This document shows, piece by piece, positions 62,393 to 64,000 of a DNA stretch of 64,000 nucleotides. Each line of letters opens with the position of its first letter. Position 1 is the stretch's first letter. Origin of the DNA: Xanthobacteraceae bacterium (GTDB lineage: Bacteria > Pseudomonadota > Alphaproteobacteria > Rhizobiales > Xanthobacteraceae); contig JALHRD010000008.1 in NCBI GenBank assembly GCA_022841625.1, forward strand, positions 103,607 through 167,606, given 5' to 3'. The position numbers and the translations under genes were made by a program. The notes under the pieces were generated by a model. The model saw nothing but the letters and a program-made list of their open reading frames with translations. It made no database searches and was not told where the DNA came from.

Positions 62393-63919
62393 ATGACGGC
62401 GCAGTGGCCATTTCGAACAATGAAAATCCGTGAAGTAGAAAGCAATGTTGCTCACGATAATGTGCGGCGCTCGCTCGTCAGTCTTCTTGTTCTATCCGCA
62501 TTGTTTCAACTGCTCTATCTCGTTGCGTTGCCAATCTCAATTGAAGCTGATGGGGCCGGCTATTATTTATATGCCCGAGGCATAGCTGGACTAGATCACG
62601 CTTGGTTCAAGTGGTGGCGATCACCAGGTTTTCCACTCTACTTGCATCTGTTGGGGATGACTTGGCTGGACACCTTCAACGGCGTCCTGGCGGCGAATGC
62701 GCTCCTCGGAATTTTAATGCCAGCTCTGCTCTATGGAACATTGCTGCCTGTCGGGGAGCGCTACGCATTTGGAGCAGCTTTGGTTTTCACTGCTTCAACG
62801 ATCCCTTTCTCTTATGCAAAAGTACTCACCACTGACCATCCATATTCATTTTTTCTCCTGCTGACGGCCTTTTTCTTCTCACGTTTTGTCGTAACGCAAC
62901 GATGGCACTATGCGATATTGACCACGGGAGCGGTGCTTATGGCACTCATGATTCGCCATGAGGCACTCTATCTCGCAGTCGTTGCTGTAGCGCTCCTACT
63001 CAGTATGGCACTGTGGCAACGCAACAAGATTGCCATAATATCAATCTGTCTGTCAGCTCTGATCGCTATCAGCTTGATATTCGCATGGTCCTTAGCGAGA
63101 AGCAGAGTCCTAAAGCAGCCAGAACTATTCGGCTCGCTGCACAATTTCACCGGCCGGCAGTTGTTTTGGCGCGTTTATGTGTCGCTTGGGACAAGCAACG
63201 AGGCACTATCATTTTCCTTTTCGCGACCATCACCCAGCGAGGCTGAACGCTGGGCGCCTGACAAGACGCGCATCATATTTGTTCAGGCGAAGAATGGACC
63301 GGCTTCTGCCGAGTTAGCGGAGATGTTCCCCGGGGCTCTCAGAAATCCAACTGAAGAATTGGTCTGGAGAATCATCTTCGGCACCGAAATGATGCACCGC
63401 AAAGGCATTCAAGAAGGAGACGCTTTTCTGCTGAGAGTTGTCAAGGAAACGATCGTCGCTCATCCCGAGATCCTTGCGGTAATTCTTGCGAGCGGCACTC
63501 CCTATCTCGGGATCCACCTTCCCGGCTCCTCGTTCCGCAATCCACCTATCTTTAGCTGGTGGACTTTCGATACCTATGAGGCGATGCCTTACAATATCGA
63601 CAATACCGTCGTTCCTCACTTAACGCCGCGCCTGCTCAGGGCTTATGCCCACAGCCAGTGGCAAATTGAGGATGCCAGCCTTGCCTTGACGAGACCCTCT
63701 TGGGATCAACGTGATCGCCCAAATTGGCTTAATACGTTACACCGATTGGGGCAAATGATGCACAACATCGTACGGAATACGTTGGGTGTCGTTCTCGTCC
63801 TAACGGTTTGGTTTCTACCCGTTAGCAGGCACCGGGCGCTTGCTACGTTTCTGTTTCTCTCCTGCGTGTTGCAACTCGCCTTGAACCGCCCCGGCAACCC
63901 CGGAGGCTATTTGGTTTGA
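62393..63919 (+). CDS. Polytopic membrane protein (GT39/PMT-like), C-terminus cut by IS element
   Basis: 508 residues with about ten hydrophobic helices starting RRSLVSLLVLSALFQLLYLV, a DGAGYYLYARG extracytoplasmic loop with a first-loop Asp pair, and KVLTTDHPYSFFLLLTAFFF. The layout matches GT39/ArnT-type transferases that use polyprenyl-phosphate sugars on the periplasmic side. The frame ends NRPGNPGGYLV and stops inside the first bases of an IS3-type element (63912 onward), so the natural C-terminus is missing. The gene is visibly poorer in GC than its neighbours, suggesting recent transfer. ATG 62420 is an alternative start. Confidence 0.72.
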   Translation: MTAQWPFRTMKIREVESNVAHDNVRRSLVSLLVLSALFQLLYLVALPISIEADGAGYYLYARGIAGLDHAWFKWWRSPGFPLYLHLLGMTWLDTFNGVLAANALLGILMPALLYGTLLPVGERYAFGAALVFTASTIPFSYAKVLTTDHPYSFFLLLTAFFFSRFVVTQRWHYAILTTGAVLMALMIRHEALYLAVVAVALLLSMALWQRNKIAIISICLSALIAISLIFAWSLARSRVLKQPELFGSLHNFTGRQLFWRVYVSLGTSNEALSFSFSRPSPSEAERWAPDKTRIIFVQAKNGPASAELAEMFPGALRNPTEELVWRIIFGTEMMHRKGIQEGDAFLLRVVKETIVAHPEILAVILASGTPYLGIHLPGSSFRNPPIFSWWTFDTYEAMPYNIDNTVVPHLTPRLLRAYAHSQWQIEDASLALTRPSWDQRDRPNWLNTLHRLGQMMHNIVRNTLGVVLVLTVWFLPVSRHRALATFLFLSCVLQLALNRPGNPGGYLV

Positions 63920-64000
63920 GTCACGCTGCGATAGCCTGTTCCTTCATGTCGGCATAGTAGGCGGTTTCGGCCTCGGCGGGCGGGATGTTGCCGATGGGCT
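63912..64000 (-). mobile_element. End of an IS3-family insertion sequence
   Basis: From about 63912 (TGGTTTGAGTC, a likely inverted-repeat tip opening with TG) the sequence is the 3' end of an IS3-type transposase gene. The rest lies beyond the window, so the other terminal repeat and the target duplication cannot be checked. Confidence 0.7.
63921..64000 (-). CDS. IS3-family transposase OrfB, C-terminal end (partial)
   Basis: The minus strand reads PIGNIPPAEAETAYYADMKE then QAIAA and stop, the usual tail of IS3-family OrfB integrase-type transposases. The catalytic DDE core is outside the window. Confidence 0.8.
   Translation of the reverse strand, partial: PIGNIPPAEAETAYYADMKEQAIAA

Overview
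The window looks like chromosome of an alphaproteobacterium of the Hyphomicrobiales, probably near Bradyrhizobium or Rhodopseudomonas. This rests on GC-rich coding sequence, several small Omp25/Omp31-type barrels ending in an aromatic ARY tail, a TctC/Bug solute-binding protein, and short GGATTA...TAATCC palindromes. No rRNA, tRNA or CRISPR array was seen, and the species is an inference.

Bases 1-3000 carry three outer-membrane barrel genes (one cut by the window edge) and a small wreck: an MntA-type nucleotidyltransferase whose HepT partner is cut short and joined in frame to the last codons of a lost barrel gene. Bases 3200-9900 are mostly housekeeping: thiE-thiD, a stand-alone Lrp-type effector domain, an EamA exporter, three c-type cytochromes and a TctC protein. 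Bases 9900-17500 hold a repeat-rich intergenic region, a DUF1003 membrane protein, a sodium/proton antiporter preceded by a 45-residue membrane peptide with a probable leaderless promoter, a BaiN-type flavoprotein, an orphan barrel, and a His-Gly-repeat secreted protein with a perfect CRP-type site upstream.

Bases 17450-29100 contain an RND efflux pair and a two-partner secretion locus. The exported TpsA protein is a 1771-residue chimera: TPS signal, long GLUG-repeat stalk, glutamine-rich linker and an intact subtilisin domain. murJ follows.

From 30700 to the end is a large surface-polysaccharide locus. Its core is a minus-strand eight-gene operon (45039 down to 36960): GmhB phosphatase, transaldolase, two epimerases, an HldE-like enzyme with reversed domain order, a Gfo/Idh oxidoreductase, a nucleotide-sugar dehydrogenase homologue lacking its catalytic cysteine, and a third epimerase-like protein. 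GmhA lies at 48764 with an ABC-2 exporter (wzm/wzt type). Around it are glycosyltransferases, methyltransferases, a glycosyltransferase-methyltransferase fusion, a pair of paralogous proteins of unknown function (one fused to a TIGR04372-like domain), and a radical SAM/SPASM plus SDR plus orphan-protein set. Together these suggest an ABC-exported polysaccharide containing a modified, probably O-methylated, heptose. The locus shows wear: a GDP-fucose synthase remnant at 33032 and an IS3-family element that cuts the last gene at 63912. The final gene is visibly poorer in GC than the rest.
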